DNA of 64,000 nt from Acanthornis magna (lineage: Eukaryota; Chordata; Aves; Passeriformes; Acanthizidae), in assembly GCA_036785705.1 (NCBI GenBank), contig JAWUZG010000362.1, forward strand, positions 1-64,000, given 5' to 3'. Under the pieces are notes generated by a model. It saw only the letters and a list, made by a program, of their open reading frames with translations. It searched no databases and was not told the origin of the DNA. Below, piece by piece: positions 48,026-62,282 of the stretch (its first letter is position 1; each line of letters opens with the position of its first letter). A program made the position numbers and the translations under genes.

Positions 48026-48336
48026 AGAGGACCCACGTGCTGTGTCCAGTTCTGGGCCCCTCAGTTCAGGAAGGACATTGAGGTGCTCGAGCAAATCCAG
48101 AGAAGGGCAACGAAGCTGGTGAAGGGTCTGGAATGCATGTCCTATGAGGAGTGTCTGAGAGAGCTGGGGGTGTTTAGCCTGGAGAAAAGGAGGCTCAGGG
48201 ATGACCTCACCACTCTTTACAACTCCCTGACAGGAGGGAAGGGCCAGGTGGGGTCAGCCTCTTCTCCCAGACAGCCAGGGATAGGATGCCAGGACATGGC
48301 CGGTTGGGGGCAAGGTCCAACATTAGGAAGAATGCC
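48026..48336 (+). mobile_element. CR1 LINE RT-tail fragment (second copy, plus strand)
   Basis: Duplicate of 32,035-32,345, with the same peptide tail and the same decay, so duplicated after insertion. Confidence 0.85.
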
Positions 48337-48690
48337 ACCACGCTGGGACTGGGGCTGGGTGGTCTCACTCAGGGACACGGTGCCCTGGGGGGCCCTGGAT
48401 TCTGGTGGCTGTCACAAGCACGACCCCTAGCCTGCCCTGCATTTGCTTTGGGCCACACCAGCCCTGTCTCAGTACCCAGGGCCAGGGTCCCAGCTTCAGC
48501 CCGGCTCAGAGTTCTGCTCTGCCAGTGTGTGCCACCTGGGCAGCACAGGGAACAGCCTTCAGGGCTGGCCTGGAGTGCCCCTGCTGCTTCCTATTCTTCC
48601 AGGACTGATGGAGAGGATGGACACACCTTCCTGTACATATGTTCTGTTAGTTGTTGTTATAAATGGACTAAAAAGAAGATTGATTTTCAT

Positions 48691-51600
48691 ATAGAGGTTG
48701 CTTAATGAATGAGTTATAGGAGTTTTTGAGTGTTAATTGGTTCATTATGAATGTCCGGTTAAGTAGTTAATGATGGATGTTTGGTTAGTTGGTTAATTAT
48801 GAAACGTTTGTAAGGAGTTTGATGGTTGGTCAGTTTTGATGGTTGTTTTTACTCTTTGTACTTTTTGTAGCTCTTGTTGAATAATGTTCTTCAGAGAATA
48901 GAACATAACCCTTTTAAAAAGAATGGGGCAAGATGGCCAGCGGGGCAGAGCTTCTAGAAAGCTCAGCGGAAAATGTCAGTCAAGGGCGTCAGTCAGGGAA
49001 TTCCATTCCATTACATCTAGTCTAATTACATTTTTACATGAGGCTTTGCACTACTATGAAAAGTATAATTTTATAAGATGAAGAAAATGTCTGTCTTTCC
49101 TGTAAGGTTATTTAAAAATGTAAAGGGCCCGATCCTGCAAGACGCTCAACTGCCACCATTTAAGCATGTTCAGCATCTTACGCGAGAGTGACCTGTGCCT
49201 CACAGGACTGTATCAAATTAGTTACCTTATTTAGCAATTACCTAATTTTTTCAGATACTTTATATACGGCCCAGCTCCATCAGCGAGCATGCCCCATGGG
49301 GTGGGGTCTGGACAGAGCGCCCCAGATGGGCGGACACAAGGGGTGGGCTGAGGAAGTCTGCACCCCCGATTGGTGTCAAGTATCCAAATGTACCTAAGCA
49401 CCTTGACTGGCACTCGAAGGAAATAAGAAGGGCTGCAAGTGCTCTGGGCAGTGTGCCCCTGGCCAGAGCAGCCGAGCACCCAGCGCTGTCTCTTTGCTCT
49501 GTGGGCATCCCCTATTGTTAATTGTTTTCTAGTAATAAAAAGTTAAAATTATACAACGTGAAGCTTCGTTCTTCACAGCTGTTGTTAGGATTTTTTGTAA
49601 ATCCGTTGATTAGATTCCAGTTTTGAGATAGAACTTGATACTCTAAATATGTTCTATAGATGGTTGTTGTTATAAAGATTCTTAAATTGTAAATATTTTC
49701 TGTAGTTGGTTGTTGTTGTTGCTGCTCTTCTCTAAATAAATGGTCCATGTTTCACAGACCCCAACCTTCTTTGCAATTCCTTTGGGCACAGAGGAGTAGT
49801 TTCAGGTTGCTCTGGGTTCCTGGGGCTGGAGTTTCCCGGGGTGCTGGCACGGGTGCCCCAGGGCTGGGGGTCCTTGTGCACAGGGCAGTGCCACTGACAC
49901 TGCTCCTGGCACTGGGCACTGCTCGTGCTCCTGGGCTGGGGCAGAGCCGTGTCCCCAAGAGCAAAACTGTCACCAGCAGAGAGGGGCTCTGACAGGAGTG
50001 GCCCCTGCAGCAATGACACCAAAGCCGGCAGGAAACTTTCTGCCAGCCCTCCTGCTGCAGCCAAAGGGACTGCTGGCCCCAGAGGCAGCATCAGGCTGCA
50101 GGGATGTGAAATCCCTTTCCGTGCTCTGAAGGCCATGAGAGCCTTGGGAATTGCTGGAGCCAGCATGTGGGGAGCAGCTTCTGCAGCAGCACGGGCTGAT
50201 GGTTAAGGCTTGGAGCCTCCAGCGGCTCTGGGATTTGCTGCCTCCCTGCATTGCATTGCCCTGTGCCGTTTTTCAAGAGAGCCACGGCCAGCGAGGTGGT
50301 GCTGGCCCTGCCCCGATTGCTGCTGCTGGCAGAGGCCACCAGCCCCTGTGGCCACTCTGGTGGCACCTGGAGAGGACAGCGCAGGCTGTGCTGGGCAGGG
50401 CCCGGGGGGCTTGGAGGGTGCTGGTGCCAGGGGCCGTGGGTCCCGCGGGTGGCAGTGCCTGGAGGTGGCTGCAGGGACGGTGCTGTCGCTGGCACAGAGT
50501 GCATGGCACCGGCGCATGCGATGCTGCAGGGCCAGGGCTGCGGCTGCAGGGCCGGGGCTGCCGCAGGAGCCGAGGCCGCTCCGCAAGCAGCCCGTGGCCC
50601 AAGAGGTGCCCGAGCTCAGCCCCTGCCCGGGCAGCTGCCCCCAGAGCCCCGCGCTCCCCGGGCACGGCCGGGGCAGGCACGCAGCTCCCCGGGCAGCCCT
50701 GCCCAGAGCAGCCGCAGCGGGCCGGCAGCGCCGTGGGGCAGCAGGGCTCGGCCGCCGCTCGGGGCTCCGGGCTGAGCTGCTCCAGCTGCCGGGAACCGCA
50801 CAGCTCCCAGGCTCTGGCAATTGCCAAGGCCAGCGCCTTGCTTGGCTTCTGGAGCAGATCCATCCCTGATGCACAGCCCTGTTCTTCCCAGGGAGCTGCT
50901 GAGCGTTCCCGGGTGCGAGGAGAAAAGGGTGTGAATGTCTTTCCAAACGATGAGAGAAGCTGAGAGAAGCAATCCGCTTCTGGAGGAAAGCCAGTGCGGG
51001 TCTGTAAGAACATCAAACCGTGCAGGTTTGCTACAGAACCAAGCTCAGCCTGAACTTGGGAACTCTAGGGAAAAAGGCGCAGCCTTGAAAGATTTTGGAG
51101 TGAATTAGCTCATGGCTAGGAGTGTGTGCACGAGCCAGGGGAAAGTTATTCAGCAGTGATATTGTAAAGGAAGTGTTCTCGTTAGCAGAGTGGTGTAAAC
51201 ATTGCTTTCACATTTGGGGAACAACTGAAGTATTTCTGGAGGCCTGAAGGAAAAGTCTGCTGGAGAAGAAAAAGACAAAATTAATTGCAAGGCATTTGGG
51301 TCTTCTAGCGTGAAGTACAGCAATCCTGATCTGTGATTGTAATGATGATGAGTGCAAGTTACTAAAATAGTTTGAATGTAAAAATCAATTGCATTTATCA
51401 TGGAGGGAACACCAGACTTGGCTGGAGAAGATGCAAATGTCCAAGTTCAATATACATCAACTGCAAGTGTTGGAACATTTTGGAGGACCACTCAAGATTT
51501 CGGGTGCTTGAAATGTTCTTCCTCCATTACAAATATTTCCACAAAGGCATGTGCAGCTCTGAGTTTGTTTGTGTGCAAAATCTTTTGGTTGTTTTGTGCC

Positions 51601-53965
51601 CATGGGACTCACATTTGAATCATCAATCTGGGCACCTGCTTAAGTTTTAAGGAGAGATCAGATGCATTCATACCTTTTACAGAAACAATGGTGGCCAGAT
51701 GAAGTGAGGTCATCAGTGAGAAAGTGTTCCATCCTGAGAGGATGTGTTATCCTTTTGGATTCATGACTCTATCCTCTGAGCATGTCACCCCATTTTTTCC
51801 AGTTCAATGTCCTTCTTATTCATTTTAATCTCCTTTAAAGTGTTTTTGTTTTGTTTTTTTTTTTTTATTTCTGCCCCTCCTAGGGGTGTTGCATTGTGCC
51901 ATTTGTGCTTTTGACAATTTGCTGTCCCGTCCTCAATCTCTCTTTTTCCTCAGCCTCTGAATTTGGGATGAAACAAATCTTTCAAATATGATGTGGTTAA
52001 GAAAATGAGCTTTGCGGAAAATGAGTTGTGCAGCAGAAAGCCATGGGATGGAGTGCTGTGGTTTTAGGATCATGTTGCAGAAAGTCTTGAAGCAGATGAA
52101 GCTGCTCTGATGGTGCCTTTTGAGGGAAGAGGTGTTCTCCAGGATCCATCAGAGCTTGCAATCTCTATCCCTTCTTCACGCTGCTCACCACAATCCTGCG
52201 TGTTAACCCTGATCAAGCAGGGCACAACTGTTCTCTTAGCACCTTGCTATCTCCAAAGCAGCACAGTCTGGGGGGATGCTGCAAGGGCAGGGCTGGGCCT
52301 TTGGTGTGCTCATCTGGGATGGGTGGAGTCTCTGGACTGAGCATCTGCTTTGGAATTCAATGGGATTTTTTTCTGGCTTGAGACATATATGCAACGTGTG
52401 GTTTCTGGTTTGGTGATACACGTTACAGCATGTAGGTGCCTGGCTGTGACCAGGACACCATGAAGAAGGGCCTGGAACAAGATTAGATGAGAGATAATCC
52501 TTCATTTGAGGCCACGTGGGACTTGTTGTGATTGAGACTTCTTGAGCAGAGCGTTTGCAGAAAGTGAATCGCTTGGGAAAAGCTTCTGAGGAAAAAACAG
52601 CCCAGGGAGATGTAACACCACTGACACTTGTGAACTGGCTTCTGTTTGGGCTTCTTGAGCAAAAACTGGTGCTTGGGAAAACTTATCAAAAACAATGCTG
52701 GAATGAGTTACTGGCCTTTTTTTTTCTTTATTGTTAAGTGACGTTTTCTCCCACCACTATCCTGTACGCACTGGGGTGAAAGCATGGCTGGGCTTTATTC
52801 CACATAGCAGCTGGTCTTGAGAAAAATTAAAAGGATTCATTACACAGTGAGGATCTTGGAGACCACAAACCATTTAATGAGTAATTTAAAAACTCAAACT
52901 GTGAAGCAAAACTTCATTTTTCCTTCCCCCCCACCTCTTTTTAGTGAGACAGCCTATGCCTGGAAGAAGGAGAACTTCTGTCCCTTCCAAAATTCATGAC
53001 TTTTCAAAATCTGTATTTCCATGAGCAGTGGATGTTTCTCAGGATGTGTATAAATATTTCACATTGATTCCACAGCATGCTGGTGGCCCCTTGCCCTGCA
53101 TCCCTCTGCTTCACCCACCTGCACACAACTCCTCTCTGGGTGTTTCACACTCCAGGCTAGGGGAGCAGCCATCCCTATCACAGGAATTCTCAGGAGTTTA
53201 ACATCTCTAATGTGCTATAGCACTCACCATGCTGCCCAGGTTTTTAATTACAGCATGGTGATTAGCAGTCCAGAAAATCACTTGAAACCAATTAAATAAT
53301 GCGCAACTAACTGAAGACGGCTGCAGGCCCTGGGAGCTGCTTCAGAGCAGTCACAGTTGACAGGGTTTTAGACAGGCCCTCTCTCCCTCTTTATTTTGCA
53401 GGCACCCTGTACATTATTTACCTACTTCATTATTTTTCTCTAACTCCAACAGTAATTGTTTTGAATGGGTTTAGTAATGCTGCTATTATTAGTGGTAGCA
53501 GTAAAATCGTCTCCTGCATGTGCTCCCCCATGTCAGGGTCGAGACCCTAAAGAGAGCTGTGGCTTTTCTGACCCCTGAATTACTGCTTGTGATTTTAAGG
53601 CTCTAATGTAGAGGTACCACAGGTTCTGCTGCCCAACCTCCCCCCGAGTAAATCAGCCCTACAGCCCAATCTGGCCTTGGAATGGAGCAGCACTTGATGA
53701 TGCACTTGAAGTCACTGCTAATAAATATCCAAACCTCTCCAGGAGCGGGCAATGGGATTGAGAAGGGCTGAGAGCAAAAGGTGTTTTTCTGCTTGAACTT
53801 TTCTTCAATCGGTAAATACCATTGCACGGGAAAAGGTCCCTCCAGGGGCAGATGCCCCTGTCCCTGACCAGGGGGGCTGAGAGCAGCTGGGATGCCCAAG
53901 GGGAGTCCGTGTCGTCCCACCCTGCAGCTGCCCCATGAGCTGGCTTGGCTGCTGCTGCACCATTC
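48691..53965. other. Second copy of the spacer, no gene recognised
   Basis: Parallels 32,700-37,970 with the possible second LTR (about 49,260-49,578), the TTG repeat, the CpG-rich block (about 50,191-50,821) and the poly-T tract near 51,850. The indels against the first copy sit mostly in short homopolymer runs. Confidence 0.5.
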
Positions 53966-54285
53966 CAGAACGACTTGGAATCATGGCTTGTCCCAGGGCC
54001 TGGATTTATTCTGCCACACACACAGTCTGGCAGAGGAAATCAAGGTGAGGGGATAGCGAGTGTTCTGGGGGGGATCTGCCCATCCCTTGTGGGTCCCCTG
54101 CATGAGGCCTTGAGGGGCTGCTCCCAGCGCCAGTGTCCCAACTGTCCCTCCTCTGTGCTTGCAGCTTGGCGGGGAACGTGCTGGAGGGCAAAACCAAAAG
54201 CCTCCTGTCAGCATGTTTCTCAAGTGTCTTCTGGCTTCCCCCAGAAAAGCAAATGCCGTACAGGACGGCTTCCCTCTACGTCAAG
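53966..54285 (+). pseudogene. Relic MROH unit at left edge of array C
   Basis: Same structure as the relic at 37,971: diverged exon 3 end to 54,044, no exon 4, and exon 5 at 54,165-54,285 with the two altered codons. Identity of the two relics shows that the deletion predates the macro-duplication. Confidence 0.8.
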
Positions 54286-54357
54286 GTAAGTGCTGGATGA
54301 GCTGCAGGAGCCTCCAGCCCCTCTGGGCTGCTCCCTGCTCACCCTGTGCTGCCCCTT

Positions 54358-54968
54358 TGTTGGAAAATATACCAATTTAAAAATTTTGTATAACTTTAGT
54401 CAAAGACTTTGTTTGTCTTTACCCCGGGAAAAGGAATTTTAAGTTTCTTTTCAGGACATTGTTCTGCCAGGTGAGGTCGGATGAACTCAACATATCTACA
54501 GACTGGGAGTAGCCCAAAGATACCCAGACAGATAAAGGCCATCGATGGAACATTAACAGAACATCGGTGGCCATCTACAAACATCCGCCCCAGAGCACCT
54601 CTGACAGAGCTGAAGACATCTCGCCGGGAAAGGACTGATAAGCAATTTGAAAAATGAAGATCTAATTTACATTGGAGGCCAGGGGGATTCGCATCCAGTG
54701 GGAAACTGAACACCGGGGGTTGCTCAACTCTGGACCAATGACCTTTGAAACAATGCATCTCTATGGGTTTTGACTGTATAAAATTTGGGGGAAAATCCTG
54801 TAAAACTGTGCATCATGGAATGATTCTCTCTGCACACCCAGGCTATGTGTGGATGAGATGATTTCTGTGGCACAGCCTGGCCAGAACAGCATCCTGGCCA
54901 GATAATAAAGTAACGCCTTGACTCTCTAAGATTAAAAATGTTGTTGGAGGGTTTTTGTTTTTCCCACA
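54358..54968 (+). mobile_element. ERV LTR (copy 10, after second relic)
   Basis: Standard 611-bp form in the same position as copy 9, in sense orientation. Confidence 0.85.
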
Positions 54969-56026
54969 GTTTTGGTGACACCATGACCAGAGATCTGAGG
55001 CAGGGTGAGGTCTTGGTGTGGCTTTCCCACCCTTGTGGCTCACATGCCCACCTTGTGCCCCACTTGAGGGAGAAGTGGGGTCTGGAGGCACTCTGGGTGC
55101 CTGGGACTGAGCCCTGTGTCAGTCCTGCCTGGGCGCTGGGTCACTGGGACCCCTTGCTGGGGACAGGTTCCATGTCAACAAGCCCTGGGAGCCATCGCTT
55201 GCTGTAATCGAATAAAAATAGAGAAGACGACGAGGAGACGAAGGGTTCGCAGGAGGGGGTTGTCCTCCCCTTGCTCCCGTTTATGATAGGTCCGGGCTAG
55301 AGGTGTTGGGGAGGGAGAGAAGGGAAGGACAAAGGTCCTCGCCCCACGAGGGACAGGGAAGGAGGAATCCCCTCCCTGCCCCCGCAGGGACAGGAGCGAA
55401 GGAATCTCCACCCTGCCCCCCGAGGGAAGGGAAGAATCCCAGCCTGCCCCTGTGACAGCCGCTTCCGCAGGGACAGGGCTAACCAGTCAGGGGAGAGACA
55501 AAGGGAGGAGATAAGGGTACATCACCGATAAGAACAGAAGAGGGAGGGGTACAATTCAAGAGAACCAATAATACAGATAAGGGACCAGAAGATTGAGGAA
55601 AGGTGGGCGGATCCTGAGCCCTGGGCACTCCTTTCCCCAGACCCAGGGGCGGTCCCAGGCACTCAGACCCCCAGGGTCCTCCCAGGGCAGGGCTGCTCCC
55701 TCTGAGGAGCCGGAGCAGCCTGGGGGGGGAGGCAGCATGAGGGGCGGAGCCGCTTCAATGGCTAGAGGCAGGTGCTGTGTCACAGTGGGGCCCTTTGTGA
55801 CACCGCAGTGCAGCACGTGTGGCCAGCCTGCTTGCTGCCCACAGTGGCTGGTGACAGGCAGGAGCCTGGAGCTGAGCAGGAGTCCCTGAGCGCAGCTCGT
55901 GTCTTGCCCCACCATTCCTGGCGGCCCTGTGCGGCTGAATTATTTCTCCACAGTGTTTTCCCAAAGCTTCCCACGACCCCACCCCAACACCCACCCCATC
56001 ATCCCCCATACTGTCTGTCCGACAGC

Positions 56027-57413
56027 ATGGAGAAGAGACCCCCTGCCTCCCCCATGGAGGCCTGGGAGGAGGAGAGCTCTTCCCAGGACAGCAGCTCTTT
56101 AAATCCCCGGCAGTTCTCTGTCTATGACACGACCACGATGCAGCCGCTGCAGCTTGGTGAGAGGGGGGCCCCGTGGGGCTGAGCAGGGCTGGGGCCCACC
56201 AGCACACCCTGCACCAAGCCAGGATCACATTTTCCTGGCACTGACCTGTCCTGGGGGACAGGCACGGTGTTGCCTGAATGGCAGGGTAGCTGAGGGCTGG
56301 ATGCCAGCCCCAGCACAGCCTGTGCCAAGAAAAAGCAGAGCAGAGGGGCTCCAGGGCATGGGCAGTGAGGGGCAGTGGGACTCTGGACCTTTGCTGCCCA
56401 TCTGGCAGCATGCTCCTCAGCCCAGGCCACTGGGGCCTTCCCAGCTCCAGCAGGGCAGCTCCTCTGCTGCTCAAAGGCTGTGCCAGGGGAGCGGGCACGG
56501 GGCTGGGTGGAGGGTAGGTCTCTTTGGCTCTCTCCTGTGGCCAGAGCCTCTGCAGCCCTCCCTGCTCTTCCCCTCTGCTAGATGCCAGCTGGTTGCCTGT
56601 GTACGAAGAGACAGAGGATGCTGTGGATTTCATCGTAGCCTTTGTGTCCAACCTCAACAAGGTAGCTGTGGCCAGTTGGACAGCGGCTGTGCTGGCGTTT
56701 GCCGGCAGGGGCTTTGCTGGGCTGTGGAGGGGTGCTGGCTGGGCAGAGCTGCCTTTCTCCCAGGGCACTGCACCCCCAGTGCTCCAGTGCCACTGGCTGT
56801 GCCTGCCCTCCCACACTCCCTGTTTGTGTCTCTGTCCCCCGGCTGCCAGGAGACCTACAAGGCCACGTTTCTGAAGAGCGTCTACATCGTCTGCAAAACC
56901 GCCTCGAAACGTGGCTTGACCCAGGGCCTGGATTTGTTCTGCCAAACATGCCAAGTGGCAGAGAATATCCAGGTGAGGGGACACCTGGAGTTCTGGCAAT
57001 GGGGCCCAGCACCCCTGGCACTGGCACGCTGTGTGGACAGTGCTTGGGTTGGTCAGGGACTCGAGGCACTGGGTGCTGGCAGCTGCCAGGTCCCATCCTG
57101 GTTGTGTTCTGCAGGAGATCCTGGAAAAAGAGCCAAGGGACCGTCTGACCTTAGGGGTCCGGCATCTCGCCATGCTTGCCATTGAAGAATTAAGGTGGGC
57201 CCCCTGCCCCAGAGCTGTAATGCCATCTGCATGAGGCCTTGAGGGGCTGCTCCTAGCGCCAGTGTCCAACTGTCCCTCCTCTGTGCTTGCAGCTTGGTGG
57301 AGAACGTGCTGGAGGGCAAAACCAAAAGCCTCCTGTCAGCATGTTTCTCAAGTGTCTTCTGGCTTCCCCCAGAAAAGCAAATGCCGTACAGGACGGCTTC
57401 CCTCTACGTCAAG
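56027..57413 (+). CDS. MROH-like 5'-only unit 10 (exons 1-5)
   Basis: Exons are 56027-56156, 56582-56661, 56850-56972, 57115-57194 and 57293-57413; coding sequence identical to unit 1. Uniquely, it pairs the unbroken poly-G run upstream of exon 1 (near 55,724), as in units 1-7, with ACAGCGG after exon 2, as in the terminal units. It is followed by an LTR, not exon 6. Confidence 0.65.
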
Positions 57414-57485
57414 GTAAGTGCTGGATGAGCTGCAGGAGCCTCCAGCCCCTCTGGGCTGCTCCCTGCTCACCCTGTGCTGCCCCTT

Positions 57486-58096
57486 TGTTGGAAAATATAC
57501 CAATTTAAAAATTTTGTATAACTTTAGTCAAAGACTTTGTTTGTCTTTACCCCGGGAAAAGGAATTTTAAGTTTCTTTTCAGGACATTGTTCTGCCAGGT
57601 GAGGTCGGATGAACTCAACATATCTACAGACTGGGAGTAGCCCAAAGATACCCAGACAGATAAAGGCCATCGATGGAACATTAACAGAACATCGGTGGCC
57701 ATCTACAAACATCCGCCCCAGAGCACCTCTGACAGAGCTGAAGACATCTCGCCGGGAAAGGACTGATAAGCAATTTGAAAAATGAAGATCTAATTTACAT
57801 TGGAGGCCAGGGGGATTCGCATCCAGTGGGAAACTGAACACCGGGGGTTGCTCAACTCTGGACCAATGACCTTTGAAACAATGCATCTCTATGGGTTTTG
57901 ACTGTATAAAATTTGGGGGAAAATCCTGTAAAACTGTGCATCATGGAATGATTCTCTCTGCACACCCAGGCTATGTGTGGATGAGATGATTTCTGTGGCA
58001 CAGCCTGGCCAGAACAGCATCCTGGCCAGATAATAAAGTAACGCCTTGACTCTCTAAGATTAAAAATGTTGTTGGAGGGTTTTTGTTTTTCCCACA
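57486..58096 (+). mobile_element. ERV LTR (copy 11)
   Basis: Between exon 5 of unit 10 and exon 1 of unit 11, standard length with intact motifs. Confidence 0.85.
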
Positions 58097-59154
58097 GTTT
58101 TGGTGACACCATGACCAGAGATCTGAGGCAGGGTGAGGTCTTGGTGTGGCTTTCCCACCCTTGTGGCTCACATGCCCACCTTGTGCCCCACTTGAGGGAG
58201 AAGTGGGGTCTGGAGGCACTCTGGGTGCCTGGGACTGAGCCCTGTGTCAGTCCTGCCTGGGCGCTGGGTCACTGGGACCCCTTGCTGGGGACAGGTTCCA
58301 TGTCAACAAGCCCTGGGAGCCATCGCTTGCTGTAATCGAATAAAAATAGAGAAGACGACGAGGAGACGAAGGGTTCGCAGGAGGGGGTTGTCCTCCCCTT
58401 GCTCCCGTTTATGATAGGTCCGGGCTAGAGGTGTTGGGGAGGGAGAGAAGGGAAGGACAAAGGTCCTCGCCCCACGAGGGACAGGGAAGGAGGAATCCCC
58501 TCCCTGCCCCCGCAGGGACAGGAGCGAAGGAATCTCCACCCTGCCCCCCGAGGGAAGGGAAGAATCCCAGCCTGCCCCTGTGACAGCCGCTTCCGCAGGG
58601 ACAGGGCTAACCAGTCAGGGGAGAGACAAAGGGAGGAGATAAGGGTACATCACCGATAAGAACAGAAGAGGGAGGGGTACAATTCAAGAGAACCAATAAT
58701 ACAGATAAGGGACCAGAAGATTGAGGAAAGGTGGGCGGATCCTGAGCCCTGGGCACTCCTTTCCCCAGACCCAGGGGCGGTCCCAGGCACTCAGACCCCC
58801 AGGGTCCTCCCAGGGCAGGGCTGCTCCCTCTGAGGAGCCGGAGCAGCCTGGGAGGGGAGGCAGCATGAGGGGCGGAGCCGCTTCAATGGCTAGAGGCAGG
58901 TGCTGTGTCACAGTGGGGCCCTTTGTGACACCGCAGTGCAGCACGTGTGGCCAGCCTGCTTGCTGCCCACAGTGGCTGGTGACAGGCAGGAGCCTGGAGC
59001 TGAGCAGGAGTCCCTGAGCGCAGCTCGTGTCTTGCCCCACCATTCCTGGCGGCCCTGTGCGGCTGAATTATTTCTCCACAGTGTTTTCCCAAAGCTTCCC
59101 ACGACCCCACCCCAACACCCACCCCATCATCCCCCATACTGTCTGTCCGACAGC

Positions 59155-60541
59155 ATGGAGAAGAGACCCCCTGCCTCCCCCATGGAGGCCTGGGAGGAGG
59201 AGAGCTCTTCCCAGGACAGCAGCTCTTTAAATCCCCGGCAGTTCTCTGTCTATGACACGACCACGATGCAGCCGCTGCAGCTTGGTGAGAGGGGGGCCCC
59301 GTGGGGCTGAGCAGGGCTGGGGCCCACCAGCACACCCTGCACCAAGCCAGGATCACATTTTCCTGGCACTGACCTGTCCTGGGGGACAGGCACGGTGTTG
59401 CCTGAATGGCAGGGTAGCTGAGGGCTGGATGCCAGCCCCAGCACAGCCTGTGCCAAGAAAAAGCAGAGCAGAGGGGCTCCAGGGCATGGGCAGTGAGGGG
59501 CAGTGGGACTCTGGACCTTTGCTGCCCATCTGGCAGCATGCTCCTCAGCCCAGGCCACTGGGGCCTTCCCAGCTCCAGCAGGGCAGCTCCTCTGCTGCTC
59601 AAAGGCTGTGCCAGGGGAGCGGGCACGGGGCTGGGTGGAGGGTAGGTCTCTTTGGCTCTCTCCTGTGGCCAGAGCCTCTGCAGCCCTCCCTGCTCTTCCC
59701 CTCTGCTAGATGCCAGCTGGTTGCCTGTGTACGAAGAGACAGAGGATGCTGTGGATTTCATCGTAGCCTTTGTGTCCAACCTCAACAAGGTAGCTGTGGC
59801 CAGTTGGACAGCGGCTGTGCTGGCGTTTGCCGGCAGGGGCTTTGCTGGGCTGTGGAGGGGTGCTGGCTGGGCAGAGCTGCCTTTCTCCCAGGGCACTGCA
59901 CCCCCAGTGCTCCAGTGCCACTGGCTGTGCCTGCCCTCCCACACTCCCTGTTTGTGTCTCTGTCCCCCGGCTGCCAGGAGACCTACAAGGCCACGTTTCT
60001 GAAGAGCGTCTACATCGTCTGCAAAACCGCCTCGAAACGTGGCTTGACCCAGGGCCTGGATTTGTTCTGCCAAACATGCCAAGTGGCAGAGAATATCCAG
60101 GTGAGGGGACACCTGGAGTTCTGGCAATGGGGCCCAGCACCCCTGGCACTGGCACGCTGTGTGGACAGTGCTTGGGTTGGTCAGGGACTCGAGGCACTGG
60201 GTGCTGGCAGCTGCCAGGTCCCATCCTGGTTGTGTTCTGCAGGAGATCCTGGAAAAAGAGCCAAGGGACCGTCTGACCTTAGGGGTCCGGCATCTCGCCA
60301 TGCTTGCCATTGAAGAATTAAGGTGGGCCCCCTGCCCCAGAGCTGTAATGCCATCTGCATGAGGCCTTGAGGGGCTGCTCCTAGCGCCAGTGTCCAACTG
60401 TCCCTCCTCTGTGCTTGCAGCTTGGTGGAGAACGTGCTGGAGGGCAAAACCAAAAGCCTCCTGTCAGCATGTTTCTCAAGTGTCTTCTGGCTTCCCCCAG
60501 AAAAGCAAATGCCGTACAGGACGGCTTCCCTCTACGTCAAG
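59155..60541 (+). CDS. MROH-like 5'-only unit 11 (exons 1-5)
   Basis: Exons are 59155-59284, 59710-59789, 59978-60100, 60243-60322 and 60421-60541; coding sequence identical to unit 1. It carries both terminal-type variants (GGGAGGGG upstream of exon 1 and ACAGCGG after exon 2) although it is an internal, LTR-bearing unit. Confidence 0.65.
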
Positions 60542-60613
60542 GTAAGTGCTGGATGAGCTGCAGGAGCCTCCAGCCCCTCTGGGCTGCTCCCTGCTCACCC
60601 TGTGCTGCCCCTT

Positions 60614-61224
60614 TGTTGGAAAATATACCAATTTAAAAATTTTGTATAACTTTAGTCAAAGACTTTGTTTGTCTTTACCCCGGGAAAAGGAATTTTAAGT
60701 TTCTTTTCAGGACATTGTTCTGCCAGGTGAGGTCGGATGAACTCAACATATCTACAGACTGGGAGTAGCCCAAAGATACCCAGACAGATAAAGGCCATCG
60801 ATGGAACATTAACAGAACATCGGTGGCCATCTACAAACATCCGCCCCAGAGCACCTCTGACAGAGCTGAAGACATCTCGCCGGGAAAGGACTGATAAGCA
60901 ATTTGAAAAATGAAGATCTAATTTACATTGGAGGCCAGGGGGATTCGCATCCAGTGGGAAACTGAACACCGGGGGTTGCTCAACTCTGGACCAATGACCT
61001 TTGAAACAATGCATCTCTATGGGTTTTGACTGTATAAAATTTGGGGGAAAATCCTGTAAAACTGTGCATCATGGAATGATTCTCTCTGCACACCCAGGCT
61101 ATGTGTGGATGAGATGATTTCTGTGGCACAGCCTGGCCAGAACAGCATCCTGGCCAGATAATAAAGTAACGCCTTGACTCTCTAAGATTAAAAATGTTGT
61201 TGGAGGGTTTTTGTTTTTCCCACA
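60614..61224 (+). mobile_element. ERV LTR (copy 12)
   Basis: Between exon 5 of unit 11 and exon 1 of gene C. Last LTR in the window. Confidence 0.85.
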
Positions 61225-62282
61225 GTTTTGGTGACACCATGACCAGAGATCTGAGGCAGGGTGAGGTCTTGGTGTGGCTTTCCCACCCTTGTGGCTCACA
61301 TGCCCACCTTGTGCCCCACTTGAGGGAGAAGTGGGGTCTGGAGGCACTCTGGGTGCCTGGGACTGAGCCCTGTGTCAGTCCTGCCTGGGCGCTGGGTCAC
61401 TGGGACCCCTTGCTGGGGACAGGTTCCATGTCAACAAGCCCTGGGAGCCATCGCTTGCTGTAATCGAATAAAAATAGAGAAGACGACGAGGAGACGAAGG
61501 GTTCGCAGGAGGGGGTTGTCCTCCCCTTGCTCCCGTTTATGATAGGTCCGGGCTAGAGGTGTTGGGGAGGGAGAGAAGGGAAGGACAAAGGTCCTCGCCC
61601 CACGAGGGACAGGGAAGGAGGAATCCCCTCCCTGCCCCCGCAGGGACAGGAGCGAAGGAATCTCCACCCTGCCCCCCGAGGGAAGGGAAGAATCCCAGCC
61701 TGCCCCTGTGACAGCCGCTTCCGCAGGGACAGGGCTAACCAGTCAGGGGAGAGACAAAGGGAGGAGATAAGGGTACATCACCGATAAGAACAGAAGAGGG
61801 AGGGGTACAATTCAAGAGAACCAATAATACAGATAAGGGACCAGAAGATTGAGGAAAGGTGGGCGGATCCTGAGCCCTGGGCACTCCTTTCCCCAGACCC
61901 AGGGGCGGTCCCAGGCACTCAGACCCCCAGGGTCCTCCCAGGGCAGGGCTGCTCCCTCTGAGGAGCCGGAGCAGCCTGGGAGGGGAGGCAGCATGAGGGG
62001 CGGAGCCGCTTCAATGGCTAGAGGCAGGTGCTGTGTCACAGTGGGGCCCTTTGTGACACCGCAGTGCAGCACGTGTGGCCAGCCTGCTTGCTGCCCACAG
62101 TGGCTGGTGACAGGCAGGAGCCTGGAGCTGAGCAGGAGTCCCTGAGCGCAGCTCGTGTCTTGCCCCACCATTCCTGGCGGCCCTGTGCGGCTGAATTATT
62201 TCTCCACAGTGTTTTCCCAAAGCTTCCCACGACCCCACCCCAACACCCACCCCATCATCCCCCATACTGTCTGTCCGACAGC

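Larger units (their letters stand above)
22369..54355 (+). repeat. Macro-tandem repeat, period about 15.99 kb
   Basis: From the LTR at 22,369 to that at 38,363, and again to that at 54,358, the sequence repeats with an offset of 15,991-15,995 bp. Each period contains an LTR, the upstream block, exons 1-19, the spacer and the relic unit. Gene bodies are almost identical; the spacer between 32.9 and 36.0 kb carries about a dozen small indels against its second copy. Confidence 0.95.
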